DNA of 64,000 nucleotides from Nilaparvata lugens (GCF_014356525.2 NC_052509.1:28632890-28696889), one strand, 5' to 3'; numbered from the stretch's first letter, positions 31,374 through 43,552 are shown. The notes: generated from the sequence alone by a model not told the origin. Made by a program: numbers and translations.

Positions 31374-34000
31374 GCGGTTAGGATTGCTTACCTAAATGTT
31401 CAATGTTTGAGGGGCAAATTAAATGTTCTAAATGATTTTCTATTGAATGAGGATATTGATGTCATCGATGTAAGTGGAGCACTGGTTGCATGCTGATGAG
31501 ATTGAGTTCAGTAAATTGGAGGATTATATTGTAACTATTGTAGATAATTACATAAGAATGGTGGAGTTGCTATCTATGTAAGACAGGATCTCAACTCTCA
31601 AAGTCGGGAATTATGTTTGGACTTCCCACGCATTGAACGTGAATTTGAGTACACCTGCACCGTTATTAAAGCCAATAAACGTATTATTGTATCTTTGTAC
31701 AGATCACCTTGTGGAGATCCAAAACTATTTCTAGATAAATTGGAGGAACTTCTTATATACATGTCGAGAAGTTGCTATAATGGCTATACTCTTGTATTTG
31801 GAGGTGACTTAAATTCAGCTTTTGATATAAATCAAGAAATTTGTCATTTATACAATTTAAAAAAATTATTGAGACAATTCAATCTTAGACTTTTTAATAC
31901 TTTGCCTACAAGAGATCAAGCATGTCTTGATAACGTTTTTTCTAATACTCATCCTCTGACTTTGGTAGACTGGAAGGCTGTCTTGGATAAGCCAGATGCC
32001 AGCCTCATGTTCGAATCCTTTCTAAATAATGTGGTTTTGTATTATTTCAATCTGACTATTCCCAAATTGACCTGCAGGAAAAATAATTCCTTAGTTAAGA
32101 ATAGAAAGAGAACCAAACGTAAGGCTGACTGGTATACACCTGAGCTTGAAAGGTTGAAAATGTTATTAACTATCTCTCATGAAAACTTTAAAAAAGTAAA
32201 TAACGAACATGCTAAAACTGTTTATCAGAGATGTAGAGCACTGTACAAATAGTCATTAGATGAGGCCAAGAGAGAGTCTATTGTTTCAACTATTGAGTCC
32301 TCGAATAACAGTTGCAGGAAAGCATGGCAAATAATCAAAACGATATCTTCAAGTAAATGTGCTCAAGGTTTCACCACTCTAATGCCAAATATTTTGAATA
32401 ATATTTCATACGATCGGTTGATGATGTCCATGAAAAGATAGTGAAGCCATCCATATCAGCGATGGAAATGCTGAATGAAAGTGTTTATAAAGAGCATAAT
32501 GTCACTTTTTGTTTTCTTAAAGTCAGTCAAGAAGTTATCTCTAGAGTAGTTTATAATCTAAAGCCATCTAAAAGCGAGGATTTCTATGGCCTATCCAGTT
32601 GCCTTCTTAAAAGTATTGCAGGTGCAGTGGTACCAGCACTGACTCGATGTACAAATATCTGCATTTCAAAAGGTATTTTTCCTAATGTGTTAAGTGTCCA
32701 AGGTCGTTCCGGTTTATAAGAAAGGTTCTAAAGAAGAACCGTCTAGCTTTAGACCTATTCAGATAGTGCCAGTGTTTTCAAAAGTGCTAGAGATTGTCAT
32801 GTACATACAGGTATACGAATATTTTATAAATATTAAAGTGTTATCAGAACATCAATTTGGTTTTGTGAAGGGAAGATCTACCACTTTGATTCCCTGATAA
32901 AATTTGTGATCGAATCATTTGAGAATAAGTCTTTTGCTCAGGCCACATTCTGTGACCTGAGCAAAGCATTTGACTGCGTGGAACACAATATCCTGCTGGA
33001 TAAATTGGCATTTTATGGAATCACTGGGAAGAGTCTCAGTCTTTTTAGATCCTACCTTAATGAACGAAAACAGGTTGTATGTGTGGGCAATAATAAATCA
33101 GATCTTGCCAGAGTGAAGTATGTTGTTCCCCAAGGATCAATTTTGGGACCTCTCTTATTTGTGATTATGATTAATGCTGATCTCCCTCTCTCACTCAATA
33201 GTTAAGACTGTGTTGTACGCTGATGATACCACTTTTCTTCATTCTCACTTAGATGCACACACACTAAAGAAAATGACAGCTAATACGTTAATAGAAGCTT
33301 CCAAATGGTTCAGAGCGAATGGCTTCAAATTAAATGAAGACAAAACTCAGTTTCTGACATTTAGCCAGAGAGATCACACACTAAACAACAGCAATAGTAT
33401 CAAGTTCCTTGGATTAATGTTTGACCCCAAGTTGACGTGGGAACCCCACATAAATTTCATACTGGTAGGCTAGCTAGAGTTATTTATTTACTGAGACAAT
33501 TAAAAACTTTAGTTCCAGAACAATATCTCAGGAACTCATACTTTGCCTTGAAAAGCATAATTGCCTATGGTATTTTAATATATGGGAACAGCAGCCACAC
33601 GAACAAAGTATTATTATTTCAAAAAAAAAAAACAGTCAGAGTTTTGTCAGGTGCAGACTATCTGAGCCACTGTCGACCTCTTTTCAAGAAACTTAAACTA
33701 TTAACAGTCATAAATTTGTAAATATACAGTGTAACCCTTTATACAATGAAAAACTTACCTAATTTGAAGGCAAGATGCAAAATTCATGCTCATGATACAA
33801 GGTATAAACATCAAATTGATATACCATATCAACGTCTATCCACAAGCATGAAGCATTATAACAGCATAGGACTAAGGATCTATAATAAGTTACCTACAGA
33901 GATCAAATGTGCTAACATTGTTCATTTCAAAAAAATACTTTTTAATTGGCTTGTTGAAAGACCGTTTTATTGTTTGAACGAATTTTTTTATAGTACCTGA
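31374..34000 (+). pseudogene. NLR2 ORF2: endonuclease / reverse transcriptase
   Basis: Starts around VRIAYLNVQCLRGK (endonuclease first strand). After frameshifts it continues with GGVAIYVRQ, IVSLYRSPCGD, FGGDLNSAF and LDNVFSN; the SDHFAV block is missing, replaced by VDWKAVLDKPDASL, suggesting an internal deletion near 31975. The RT shows SEDFYGLSS, SSFRPIQIVP, FCDLSKAFDCV, PQGSILGPLLF and VLYADDTTFL (catalytic YADD near 33218). The C-terminal domain ends at 34000 with a stop. At least seven frameshifts or stops. It encodes the enzyme that copies the element into DNA; this copy is dead. Confidence 0.85.
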
Positions 34001-34090
34001 ATGAATGTATTTTGTGTTCTATATTTTGTTTAATGTGTGACTTTGTCAATTACCAATGTTGGTTTATGACAATAAAATTTATTTATTATT

Positions 34091-34814
34091 ATTCATTTAT
34101 TTAATGAAAATAAGTATTTCTACTATTAATTTTTATAATGAAATGTAAATTCAAATATGTTTTTAATTAATTAACAAAAATAACGAATTGCTCATTTTTA
34201 ATTCAATGTCCCATCGTGGGCCGACATTAAGCCCAGGTTGGGACACTCCAAAAATTGTTTTTGCAATAAAAAATCAATTGACAATCAAAGCAGTTGCCAT
34301 GAAAGTGTAAGCAAATACAATCAATAGAAAATCAAAAAATGAAGAATTTTTTTAGTTTGTCCAAGTTAGCTGTTTGAATTTCGGTGTCCCAACGTGGACT
34401 AGTTAAATAAATAATATATAATAATATAATTATATAATATAATATCTGTCTGTCTTAAGATCCTCTACAAACTAACTTAAACTGAACTTACTAAGTAAAT
34501 GAACTGAAAATTGTAATAGAATAAATTTTAATTGAACTGAAATTGTAATAGAATGTGCACTATGTGAACTGCTCTGCTCAAAACCGCTCGGTTGACTGAA
34601 GACATGTGTACGCTCTCTTGCCTGCTCTACTATATCGAACCGCCCGGCAACCGAGCAGTTGTAGTCTGAGACTACAACCGCCGCGATTCGCCAGCGACTA
34701 CTAAAACCGAGCGATGCATGTGTACGGCACCATATGTTTCCCTATACCTGGCAACCGCTCGGTTTGTCAACCGCGCGACAACCGAACGTAAATCGCTGTC
34801 ATGTGAACAGGCTC
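34091..34814. other. Non-coding, small repeats
   Basis: Contains two related blocks 'gtcccatcgtgggc' (34209) and 'gtcccaacgtggac' (34383), a short tandem of 'gaactgaaaattgtaataga' (34500-34555), and a GC-richer segment 34560-34814 rich in 'aaccgctcgg' whose end matches, inverted, 25010-25030. This last part is probably a MITE but I could not pair its ends. Confidence 0.5.
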
Positions 34815-35010
34815 TAAGTCTCAACTCACACTTATACGACTCAGGTCGAGAAGAGACTCGACTCTAGTGGAGAGCATATGTTTCCAAATGGTGACACTCA
34901 GACCAGTCGATTCTAGTCTCCGCGACGTCACCCTTTTGGAAAGACAGGCTCTCGACTAGAGTGAATGGGTCATTCACGCGACTGAGTCGCGTAAGTGTGA
35001 TTTAAGCCTA
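34815..35010. mobile_element. MITE, 196 bp
   Basis: Imperfect ~30-bp inverted repeats: 'cacacttatacgactcag' at the left and 'ctgagtcgcgtaagtgtg' at the right, with further internal complementarity around 'agactcgactctagt' / 'actagagt'. No ORF. Confidence 0.75.
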
Positions 35011-35809
35011 ACAGGGTGGCCGTTGTCGTCCACAAAAATATGGACCAATTGCTCCATTCGAAGACATTGCACATCAAACAGTCACTTTGGACGAATGGAG
35101 AGGCCTTTCATGTAGTTCTTGAGGATTATGAACAGCCCAATACCGAAAATGTTGTCTACGTGTTAGTGAGAATTGTAGTATGAGACTTGAACAATGTGTG
35201 CAAAATGATGATCGCCACCTTACTGGAGTAGACTATTATTCAAAAAGTAAACATTTTTCCATATAGACCAAAATTTATATTTTTATTTTTACGATTTGTT
35301 AGAGTATAATTATTATGATTCAAAAATATTTTCTGTGAATTTTATTTCAATAGGTACCCGAAATAGTGGAGTTTGACTGCCCCACCTTGTATATAATCAA
35401 GCAGTGTAGTAGATGCTGATCTTTGATGTTGATCATTTATGTGAGTACTCTGAAATGGAAGTATTAAAATTGGTTCCTTTTAAACTAAAACTGACACATT
35501 TACAGAACTAAAGAACAAAATGTCAATTTAATTTCAGTAATCAGTTTTGCTTGCTGATTCAAATCAGGTAGATTAAAAATTATCAGCTTCTTTTGAAGTC
35601 CCTCCCTATCAACTTTTAATCGTGATTAAATGACTGTTTAATGCTACAATAACAATTGAGAGAAGCGGATGACGTCTTTGAGGCCGGTACACACTTGTCT
35701 TGCAGCGTTCCGACCCGACTCATGTTTAATTTTTCTGTGGGGGTATCAATTTTTGAGAGAAAAATTAATAATGATAGATAAATTCGAAACCAGAACAGGA
35801 CTATGACTA
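35011..35809. other. Non-coding, possible old transposon scrap
   Basis: 35030-35250 looks like a degenerate coding or transposon fragment but I could not assign it. 35683-35730 ('ggtacacacttgtcttgcag') resembles 44825-44840. Nothing firmer. Confidence 0.35.
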
Positions 35810-35914
35810 AGGCTGGCCACTAACGGCAGGACATGCATGATGAAAACGCATGATACATAACATGGTTGAACATGATTGTGTGTGTGAATTTGTTCTACCG
35901 TTAGTGGCCAGCCT
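35810..35914. mobile_element. MITE, 105 bp
   Basis: Ends 'aggctggccactaacgg' and 'ccgttagtggccagcct' are perfect inverted complements over 17 bp. No ORF. Confidence 0.85.
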
Positions 35915-36037
35915 ATGATACAAAAATATACAGCTTGAAAAAAAAGACATAGAAGTAAATATAAATAAAAGATCAATGAAAATCCCAGTTACCTAGGGAA
36001 TAAAGTTTATAAATTGCATCTGTGATTCACTTCTAAT

Positions 36038-37286
36038 AGTCCAGTCAACAAAAGATTATAGAGGGAAAAGTTTGGAACAAAATGTTCAACTCCACAGCTC
36101 TTTTAAGGATAGTAAGGGGATTAACATATCAAAAGTCCTCACCCCTAACCCCTGTGCTTAAGGGGTGGGGGTGGTTTGAAAGTACCATTTTTTCATTTTT
36201 CGCATATATCTCGGAAACGATGCATTTTATGAGCACTTGTATTCTGTGCAAAATTGGAGCTTACAAAATTACCAACAAGTTTTGTCCTTTACATTTTCTC
36301 CATATCTCTCATAGTTTCTGAGATATCCGCTCTAGAAGGTGAGAATTTTTTTGAAAAAACACTTCTGCCTCCAGTTTTTTCATCTTTTCAGCCTTATAAT
36401 TTTTGAACGATTGATGAAATAAATCCGTGCTGATTATGAGCTGATGGAGCATCAAATTATCTTCAATCTTCTTTCACTATTTTACGCATTTCCCTACGAC
36501 TGTTGCAGCAGCTTTAGTGTTGACAGTGAAATTTTATGTTCAGCAACAATAGATCAGTTGACAATGAAATTTGGAGGGAATGATTGGAACACAATTTTTG
36601 ACTTTCCAGCTTTGTTGAGACTAGTTTGGAGGTAAGCGTATCTAAAATCCCAACCCCTACATCATGTGCTAAAGGGATGAGGGTGGTTTGAAAGTTGCAT
36701 TTTCCACTTATTACTTACATGCTTATATCTTGAAAACACTGTGTTCTATTGACATAATCAACTACGTAGAAATGAAGCTTGATAAATTTTCTACAAGTTT
36801 TATTCAGTAGAGGTTTTCGATAAATTCGACTATTTCAAGCATTCCCATACGACTGTTGCAGCAGTTTTAGTTTTGGGTGTCAAATCTCAAGATTTGCAAC
36901 AAGTAACTTTCTTTGAATATCACACTATTCTGTCATCATGAATTGGCAGTGTGCTTCAGTATGAACATTCGTATTGAGTACCTATTGGAAGGTGTGCAAA
37001 ACTAAACACAGGGGGTGCTTCTAAACTTCCTACCAAACAAAGACACTCAAAACTAAAACTGCTGCAACAGAAAATGTAAAGGATAAAACTTGTTGGTAAT
37101 TTTGTAATCTCCAATTTTGCACAGAATACAAGTGCTCATAAGATGCATCGTTTCCGAGATATATGCGAAAAATGAAAAAATGGTATATGTTAATCCTCTT
37201 ACTATCCTTAAAAGAGCTGTGGAGTTGAAAATTGTGTTCCAAACTTTTCCCTCTATACCTTTATTTGAGCATTCGTTGCCTGGACT
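36038..37286. mobile_element. Long-TIR element LTIR-3 (1,249 bp)
   Basis: Starts AGTCCAGTCAACAAAAG and ends ...CAACGAATG-type sequence's complement closing in CTGGACT. Left arm 36038-36299 and right arm 37071-37286 are inverted copies sharing 'gagggaaaagtttggaac' and 'cacagctcttttaaggatag'; the right arm lacks about 50 bp around 'cacccctaacccctgtgc'. Flanks ctaat (36033-36037) and ataat (37287-37291) agree at four of five bases. No coding capacity. A related partial copy starts at 40006. Confidence 0.82.
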
Positions 37287-37483
37287 ATAATGAATAAATT
37301 ATTAATATTTCGCAAGATGTTTTATAGGGATGAACCGATTATTAAAACATACGATTTCATTTCTAACAACTTACTGCAATCCTAAAGACTCGCCCAGACG
37401 CTTAAATCAGAACCTCCTATAGGCCTATACCCATATGTTCGTGCCATAGTATAAATTTGTAAGAGACACGTTAAATAAACATA

Positions 37484-38254
37484 CAGAGTGGGTAAAAAGT
37501 CCGAGAACGGCTTAATATCTCATACACAAAGATAATTTGACGGTGGGTGTGATTGGGGATCCTACTCAAATTGAAAAATCTACTTTATAATGACTTTAAA
37601 AATCTCGTCCGCCATCTTGGATCCGCCATATTGAATGCAACTTCATTTTTTTTAAATAGGAAGTTGATCGTGCGATACATGATTTCGATAGGGAATTTGA
37701 AGAAAAAATGAATGGTGGAAACCGCACATCGATATCTCAAACCGTTTCGGAAAAATTCACATTATTAATCAATACTATTCTAAGCAGAAATGAGAGAAAA
37801 AAGTCTGAGAACGGCTTAGTATCTCATAAAAAGAAGTGATTCCAAGGTGGGTGAGATTAGTGATGTTACTCGAATTGAAAATACTACTATACTATGACTT
37901 TAAAAATCTGGTCCGCCATTTTGAATGCAACTTTATTTTTTTAAATAGGAAGGTTGTCATGTGATACATGATTTCTATACGGAATTTCAAGGAAAAATGA
38001 TTTTTTCATTTTGGAAGTGTCGGAAGAACCGCACATCGATATCGCAAACCGTTCAGAAGATATTCATATTATCAATCAGTACCATGCAAATCAGAAATGA
38101 AATACATATGGCAGATCCAAGATGGCGGACCAGATTTTTAAAGTAATTGTAAATTAGTTTTTTTCAATTTGAGTAGGATCCCCAATCACACCCACCGTCA
38201 AATTACCTTTGTGTATGAGATATTAAGCCGTTATCGGACTTTTCACCCACTCTG
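37484..38254. mobile_element. TA-flanked MITE, 771 bp (Tc1/mariner-like ends)
   Basis: Ends CAGAGTGGGTAAAAAGTCC and its inverted complement, both flanked by TA (37482-37483, 38255-38256). Terminal repeats are about 95 bp ('cacccaccgtcaaatta'). Internally a second, degenerate copy of the terminal region starts near 37800 ('gtctgagaacggcttagtat'), each followed by 'gtccgccat'. No ORF. Confidence 0.82.
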
Positions 38255-38256
38255 TA

Positions 38257-39380
38257 TAGGAGGTCCTGCATATAGGACGATCGATTTTATCCTATAACCA
38301 ACATCCTAATCGCGAGAAATATTATGATTAAATATTCAGATTCATATTTATAAATATAGAATCACAATCACAATATTGTATTGCTGATCCAAGTCCATTT
38401 GAATAGATTTGAGCATCTGGACAAGCCTTTATAGTATTGTTGGAAGGCATCTTTACAATATATTGCTATCTTTACAGTAAACCCCAATCGTTTGTGAATT
38501 ATTAGAAAAATTATCTAGGCTGAAGAAAAATATTTACAAAGAATGATAACGTATAAAATCCATAAATTAATTGGGAATTAATTGCTATAACACCGATAAT
38601 AATTGTTATTACAAAATATACTGTCAATTAAACAAAAGTATAAAAGTCAAGATTTAAGAAAGAAAGATTTCTAAGAATAAAGAATATTTACAGAAAGTTT
38701 CAACATTATTTTAAAGCAAGATAAATAGTATTCTCAAACGATTTTGGAAAAATGTCTTCGTATCCAATATTTATTTCAAATAAACGAATAATCTAGGTGA
38801 CATATAAGTTTGGATGATAAATGATTAAGTTAGGAATCGAATAAAATCATGCACAGATCTCAATATTTTGTCAGTTACTCTGATTGAAAGAATATCAGCA
38901 ATAGGATTTCGGACAAAATAATTTTGTATATTACAATATTTCGGGGTTTTCAATCTTTTGAAATCTCTTGGTTATTTTAATCTATAATAGTTTTATGATG
39001 ACATCGGCTGATATTAGACTACTTGGGGAAAGACAATAATCAGAACCCAATTTTGTAAGTAGATTTCAACATAATAATAATGCTGATCAATATGAGAAGG
39101 GGTGGGAAAAGAACAGGAGAAGAAAGTTGGAGAGAAAGAGAAGAGAATCGCTTCCCATCACTTTCTCATCTTCTTTTGCTTATCATCCTTCTTCTTCTTC
39201 CTTCTCACCACTGATGATTATGATTATGATTATCATACTCGTTAGGAAACATTCAACATTAAGTTTATAATTATGAAAAATCGACTGAAACTCAGGACTG
39301 TGTAGTGGTGATACCATAATACAAATCGATGTTGAAGAGACTTGTTGATGGAATAGGCTGATGAGGATGAGGATGGTAGG
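38257..39380. other. Non-coding DNA downstream of the minus-strand host exon
   Basis: Probably 3' UTR and intergenic DNA. A purine-rich run (39100-39170) is followed by a pyrimidine-rich run (39175-39215), which could pair. A minus-strand AATAAA lies at 38775-38770, 606 bases after the stop. Confidence 0.4.
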
Positions 39381-39590
39381 TCAGGTTGCAAAGAAGGCTT
39401 CGATTTCGGCCAGCAGCGCAAAGAGCAGCGGTTTGTTGTTGGTGCGGCCTTCGATGAGCAGATGGGTCGGCTCCGACTTGAGCAGCAGACACACGTGATG
39501 ACCCTGCTCTGTCCAGCAGTAGAGCGAAGCGCTGCTTTCTATCTGCTCCACGATGCCCAGCTTGCATCGACTGCACAGTAACGTTAACAC
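39381..39590 (-). CDS. Unidentified host gene, 3'-terminal exon
   Basis: 69 codons plus TGA, in phase 0 after a good acceptor (tttcgttttggccag, ending at 39591). It reads VLTLLCSRCKLGIVEQIESS, then YCWTEQGHHVCLLLKSEPTH, then LLIEGRTNNKPLLFALLAEI, EAFFAT. GC content is clearly above the surroundings and the residue mix is that of a conserved cytosolic protein. I do not recognise the family; a C-terminal domain of a large adaptor- or longin-type protein is only a guess. Upstream exons must lie at higher coordinates, beyond 39600, perhaps outside the window. Confidence 0.65.
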   Translation of the reverse strand: MLTLLCSRCKLGIVEQIESSASLYCWTEQGHHVCLLLKSEPTHLLIEGRTNNKPLLFALLAEIEAFFAT

Positions 39591-40005
39591 CTGGCCAAAA
39601 CGAAAACATTTCTCATTTATAAAAATCAAATTCAATGCAAGTCATTGTAGTAAGTGTTTTGAGGCAAACTTTACAACAAATATTCTAAATGATAAAAAGT
39701 TTGACTCTAGTTTGATGTACATCATGTAGAAAATTCATTTCAGAATTATTAAAAATATTATCAAGGGGATTTAAAAATATTTTCAAGAAAATACGTGAAG
39801 AAATTCTAGTCTGTGTTTTGGGGCATTCATCATTGCACAGTAATAATAATTGAAAAAAAAATAAATAGAAATTCAACAAGAATGTGGAAGACTAACAGTG
39901 AAGAAATGCTCAACGTAACATGAAGATATAAACTTCATTATAGATAAAAAAACTTGAAGAAAAACGAATGGTCTTTGAAAAATAGCTAATTCACTTTCTT
40001 GCTAG

Positions 40006-40730
40006 AGTCCAGTCAACGAAAGATTATAGAGGGAAAAGTTTGGAACACAATTTTCAACTGCACAGCTCTTTTAAGGATAGTAAGAGGATTAACATATCAA
40101 AATTCCTCACCCCTCACCCCGCTCTTGAAGGTGAAATATTTTTTGAAAAACACTTCTGCCTCCAATTTTTTCATCTTTCCGGCCTCATAATTTTTGAACG
40201 ATTGATAAAAAAAACTGTGCTGATTATGAGCTGATAGAGCATCAAATTATCTTCAATTTGATGTAGTTTTTCACTATTTTACGCACTTCCCTACGACTGT
40301 TGCAACAGTTTTAGTGTTGAGAGTGAAATTTTCTGTTCAGCAAAAACAGATAAGTTGACAATGGAATTTGGAGGGAATGTTTGGAACACAATTTCCAACT
40401 TTGCAGCTTTGTTGAGACTAGTTTGAAGGTGAGCATAACAGAAATCCAACCCCTACATCATGTGCTGAAGGGATGAGGGTGGTTTGAAAGTTGCATTTTC
40501 CACTTATTACTTACATGCTTATATCTTGGAAACAATGTGTTCTATTGACATAATCATATACATAAAAATGAAGCTTAATAAATTTCCTATGAGTTTTGTT
40601 TGATAGAGGTTTTTGATAAATCCGATACTTTTCGATATACTGTATTTATGTTTTAATATGATGCAATTTTGAAATACCAGATTTTCTTCCATTTTTCGCT
40701 CTTTCAAGTCTTATAACTGTAACAATTTTC
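40006..40730 (+). mobile_element. Partial copy related to LTIR-3
   Basis: Begins AGTCCAGTCAACGAAAG and follows LTIR-3 (36038 on) through 'gagggaaaagtttggaac' and 'catcatgtgctgaaggga', with a 180-bp deletion after 40130. The matching far end of this family ('cgactgttgcagcag', 'caaacaaagacac') reappears at 43340-43552, so the two parts may be the halves of one element opened by later sequence. Confidence 0.65.
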
Positions 40731-40810
40731 ATTGTTCCAATTGTGAACGATGAGAATTGTGCGAATTATCATGAGAATTCAGTCCTGTATAACATTTCAT
40801 TTCGCTGCCT

Positions 40811-41020
40811 TGCTTTTCTGCGTTGTGTTGTGTCAACTTTGTTAGTGTTTGCGTAGAAGTTGTAGTACTAAGAAAAACAACAATTTTCCTGGAGCATCAG
40901 CTTAGTTCATGACCTCTGCTTTTCTGCGTTGTGTAGTGTCGACTCTGTAAGTGTGTGTGTAGAAGTTATGATACTAAGAAAATCATCGATTTTCTTGGAG
41001 TAACAGTCGAGTTCAGGCCT
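40811..41020 (+). repeat. 106-bp tandem duplication
   Basis: Units begin 'tgcttttctgcgttgtgt' at 40811 and 40917 and both contain 'gtagaagtt' and 'actaagaaaa'; about 20% divergence. Downstream, around 41178, a short reading frame (MDDHTAPRPGKRTKVH, then shifted, RLCLNLCSDLVFIMAF) faintly resembles the start of the CR1-type ORF1, so this may be a retroposon leader. Confidence 0.6.
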
Positions 41021-43339
41021 TATAAGGTAAGGAATTTATAGCTGTCAAGAGAAAATAGTTGTCACTTGGTGGGAGAATGTATCTAATTGTAGTTGTAACA
41101 TTCCTTTCTATTGGTGGAAATTTTTCTAGAAAATAGTAACTCCCAATCACAGTTAATGTTGGTTAGGTCTATCTAGTATGGACGATCACACAGCTCCTAG
41201 ACCAGGCAAGCGTACCAAAGTGCATTCATTCAGCGTCTGTCCATTGCTGCTAACAGAACTGAAGATGTAGTCTCTAGACTTTGCTTGAACTTATGTAGTG
41301 ATTTGGTATTTATTATGGCTTTCAGCCGGCTTTAGTCTTACCTTTTATTGGCTCTGCAACCTTCTGTTGTAGTAGCAATGTTTAGTTCGCTTGCGTTTTA
41401 GAAGTTTTTTTTTAAAGTGAAGAAGAGAGAGAGTATCAAAAATTGTCACCTCACAATGGAGATTTTTCTCCTATAACTGCTACTAAAGGTACGTCATAGT
41501 TTATAATTTAATTAAGGAAATGATTATTGATGAAAGCTTCCATCAGAGTGTTAAATTTGTTGTGATAGATACATTTGAGTGTAATATGTAGAAATGTATA
41601 GGACCTATTGTATTTGCTTTTGAATTATTTTTGAAGAGGAAGCTATTAACCTAAATTAAAAGGACAGTATTTTGAACAAACTAACAACAATACTCGAAAG
41701 ATCTTATTATAAAGTTGTTCAATCAACTAGTGAATTAAAGTTTGGTATTATGGAATACTATGTACTCATCTCTTTGTATAAAGGGCATGACCCTGATTAC
41801 AAATAATTTTTTTTCTATTAAATCAAGATATTGAAGTAGGTAATGTCTATTTGTGTTTTAAAGTAATAAGTATTGATTTGAGTTTTATATAACCTAAAGT
41901 AGGTTGACTTTACTATATAACTGAAGTTAAGATAATTTGTATTATCCTAGTTTATTTTTTTTTTATTCTAACAGCGGTCAAAGTTCGGCTCCATCAAATT
42001 ATGGGATCAACGTACGAGTCCATCAATTTACGGGTTCATGAACGTGTGTCTTTAAGCCGCTGAGACGCCTCTGAATCGATGGCAGTCCTAGAAGCTTGGG
42101 GTATGCTGTCTCCTGTCCATCTGGACATGTAGAGCTCGATCACCGAGCCTAGATTCAAATTGAAGAAACAGCTATGAGGTAACAACTTTTTCCAAATTAA
42201 ACGAACGTCCCAGGAACTCCGGATGCGACAGAATGGGTTTTAATAATCATAGACTTTCAAAAAGGGAGGGGTGTAAAACGTGCGGAATTAGACTTTTTTT
42301 TAAATCGTAATTTTGAGATGTTATTGGGAATGGATAGATTACTAATTTTATTAATTTTGGTTTGAGTAATAGATTTTCGGTTGTATCTTTACATTGAAAT
42401 GTGAGGCCATATTTTCTCTGTAAGGATCCAGCTGGGAATTTCAGTTTTCTTCAACTTATATTTGATAATCTACTTAACAACTAAAATTTGAATTAGTATA
42501 TGAAATGTTAAAAGGTCTCTTATTGATAAATTAATATTTTAAAATAATTTTGGTCTTAAAGTTGTAAAGGATCGAATAGAAGTTTCAAGGACCCTAGCTT
42601 TTCTAAATTTGTTTTGATAACACATATTTTTGAATAGTCTTCATATATAAAATTACGTGATGTGATACTAGAGGAATATTTGTCTTTGCAGCTTTCATGA
42701 TATAAAGATACAGAATTGTTATTATTGAGGATTATTAATATTTGATAATGTTTTGATAGTGTTTTAAAAGTTTCCAAGTGTGTTCTAAAAGTACTAAGAG
42801 TTTCCTGAATTTTATGTTGATCTTTTCTTAACATATGTATAGTTATTTATGATTAACTTCTGAGAAATATCTATGATAATTTTCAATTCTTCTTTTGAAA
42901 TTAGAGTCCTTTAAGCTTCTTATGATTCAATCTGAAACGTTTTCAATGTAGAGCAGACAGAATAGGTTATTACCGAATTATCTATATCAGAGATAACCTT
43001 CTAAATTGAGTATTTTTTCTTTTGTTTTCATGATGTAATTTCATTTTGTTTTATTAATTGTTGAATTTAACTGTAAGAGGTGACAATATAGTTGATATCT
43101 TCTCTCTATTTCGTTGTCTCTCTTGTCATTTCTGGTTTCCCGTTCTCTAGCACTAGGTATGTTTATCAAGCATCCCTTTCATTAAGTTATATTGTGTGTG
43201 CTTTTAAATTCTAAATTCCAAATTAACTTTCTAAATTCATAGCACGGAACATAACTTTTCTACGATTGATGAAACAAGAATGTGCTAATTACGAGACTGT
43301 AGAACATAAAATTATCTTCCATTTCATGTATGATTCGAC
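41021..43339. other. Non-coding region
   Basis: Apart from the possible ORF1 start near 41178, no gene. 41425-41455 and 43078-43115 contain imperfectly inverted 'gaggtgacaat' plus pyrimidine-rich runs, a weak hint of an element bounded by them. Confidence 0.35.
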
Positions 43340-43552
43340 TATTTCACGCATTCCCATACGACTGTTGCAGCAGATTTAGTTTTGAGTATCAAATCTCAAG
43401 ATTTGCAACAAGTGTCTTTGTTCGAATATAACACTATTCTGTCATCATAAATTGGCAGTGTGCTACAGTATGAACATTCATATTGAGTACCTATTGGAAC
43501 ATCTGCGGAACTAAACACAGGGGGTGTTTCTAAACTTCCTACCAAACAAAGA
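43340..43552 (+). repeat. Segment shared with LTIR-3 core
   Basis: Matches 36830-37045 (blocks 'cccatacgactgttgcagca', 'atttgcaacaagt', 'attggcagtgtgct', 'gtgcttctaaacttcc'-like) and then runs straight into repeat M. Confidence 0.7.

Larger units (their letters stand above)
26130..31381 (+). pseudogene. NLR2 ORF1, SGNH esterase type, interrupted
   Basis: The first part (26130-26623, one frameshift near 26440) is helical, with a coiled-coil region (EISLLKSRIDVLEADKKI). After a stop and 12 bases the frame resumes (26638-27020) with a basic linker and LSSSQGRELSRYF, the position of the SGNH nucleophile block. After the insertion (resuming at 31000) come DGLDFVRDF, ILFAGGNDCYRDEPYQL (GxND block) and RSHFTRHGLHLNR (the His block), then stop TAG 31379-31381. 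In CR1 elements this domain is a lipolytic esterase of unclear role. The copy at 45158 has the same layout. Confidence 0.82.
26130..34090 (+). mobile_element. Non-LTR retrotransposon NLR2 (CR1 type with esterase ORF1), split
   Basis: Plus-strand element with ORF1 (26130-31381) and ORF2 (about 31374-34000), ending near 34090 in 'aataaaatttatttattatt'. Its ORF1 is homologous along its length to ORF1 of the copy at 45158. A long-TIR element (27026-30994) is inserted in ORF1. Both ORFs carry stops and frameshifts. The leader must start upstream of 26130 but I could not locate its end; 25560-26129 is probably part of it. Confidence 0.85.

Noticed and set aside
39292..39609. 105-codon minus-strand frame overlapping the host exon
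   Set aside because: It is the shifted shadow of the real exon 39381-39590; the real frame has a natural composition and phase-0 acceptor.
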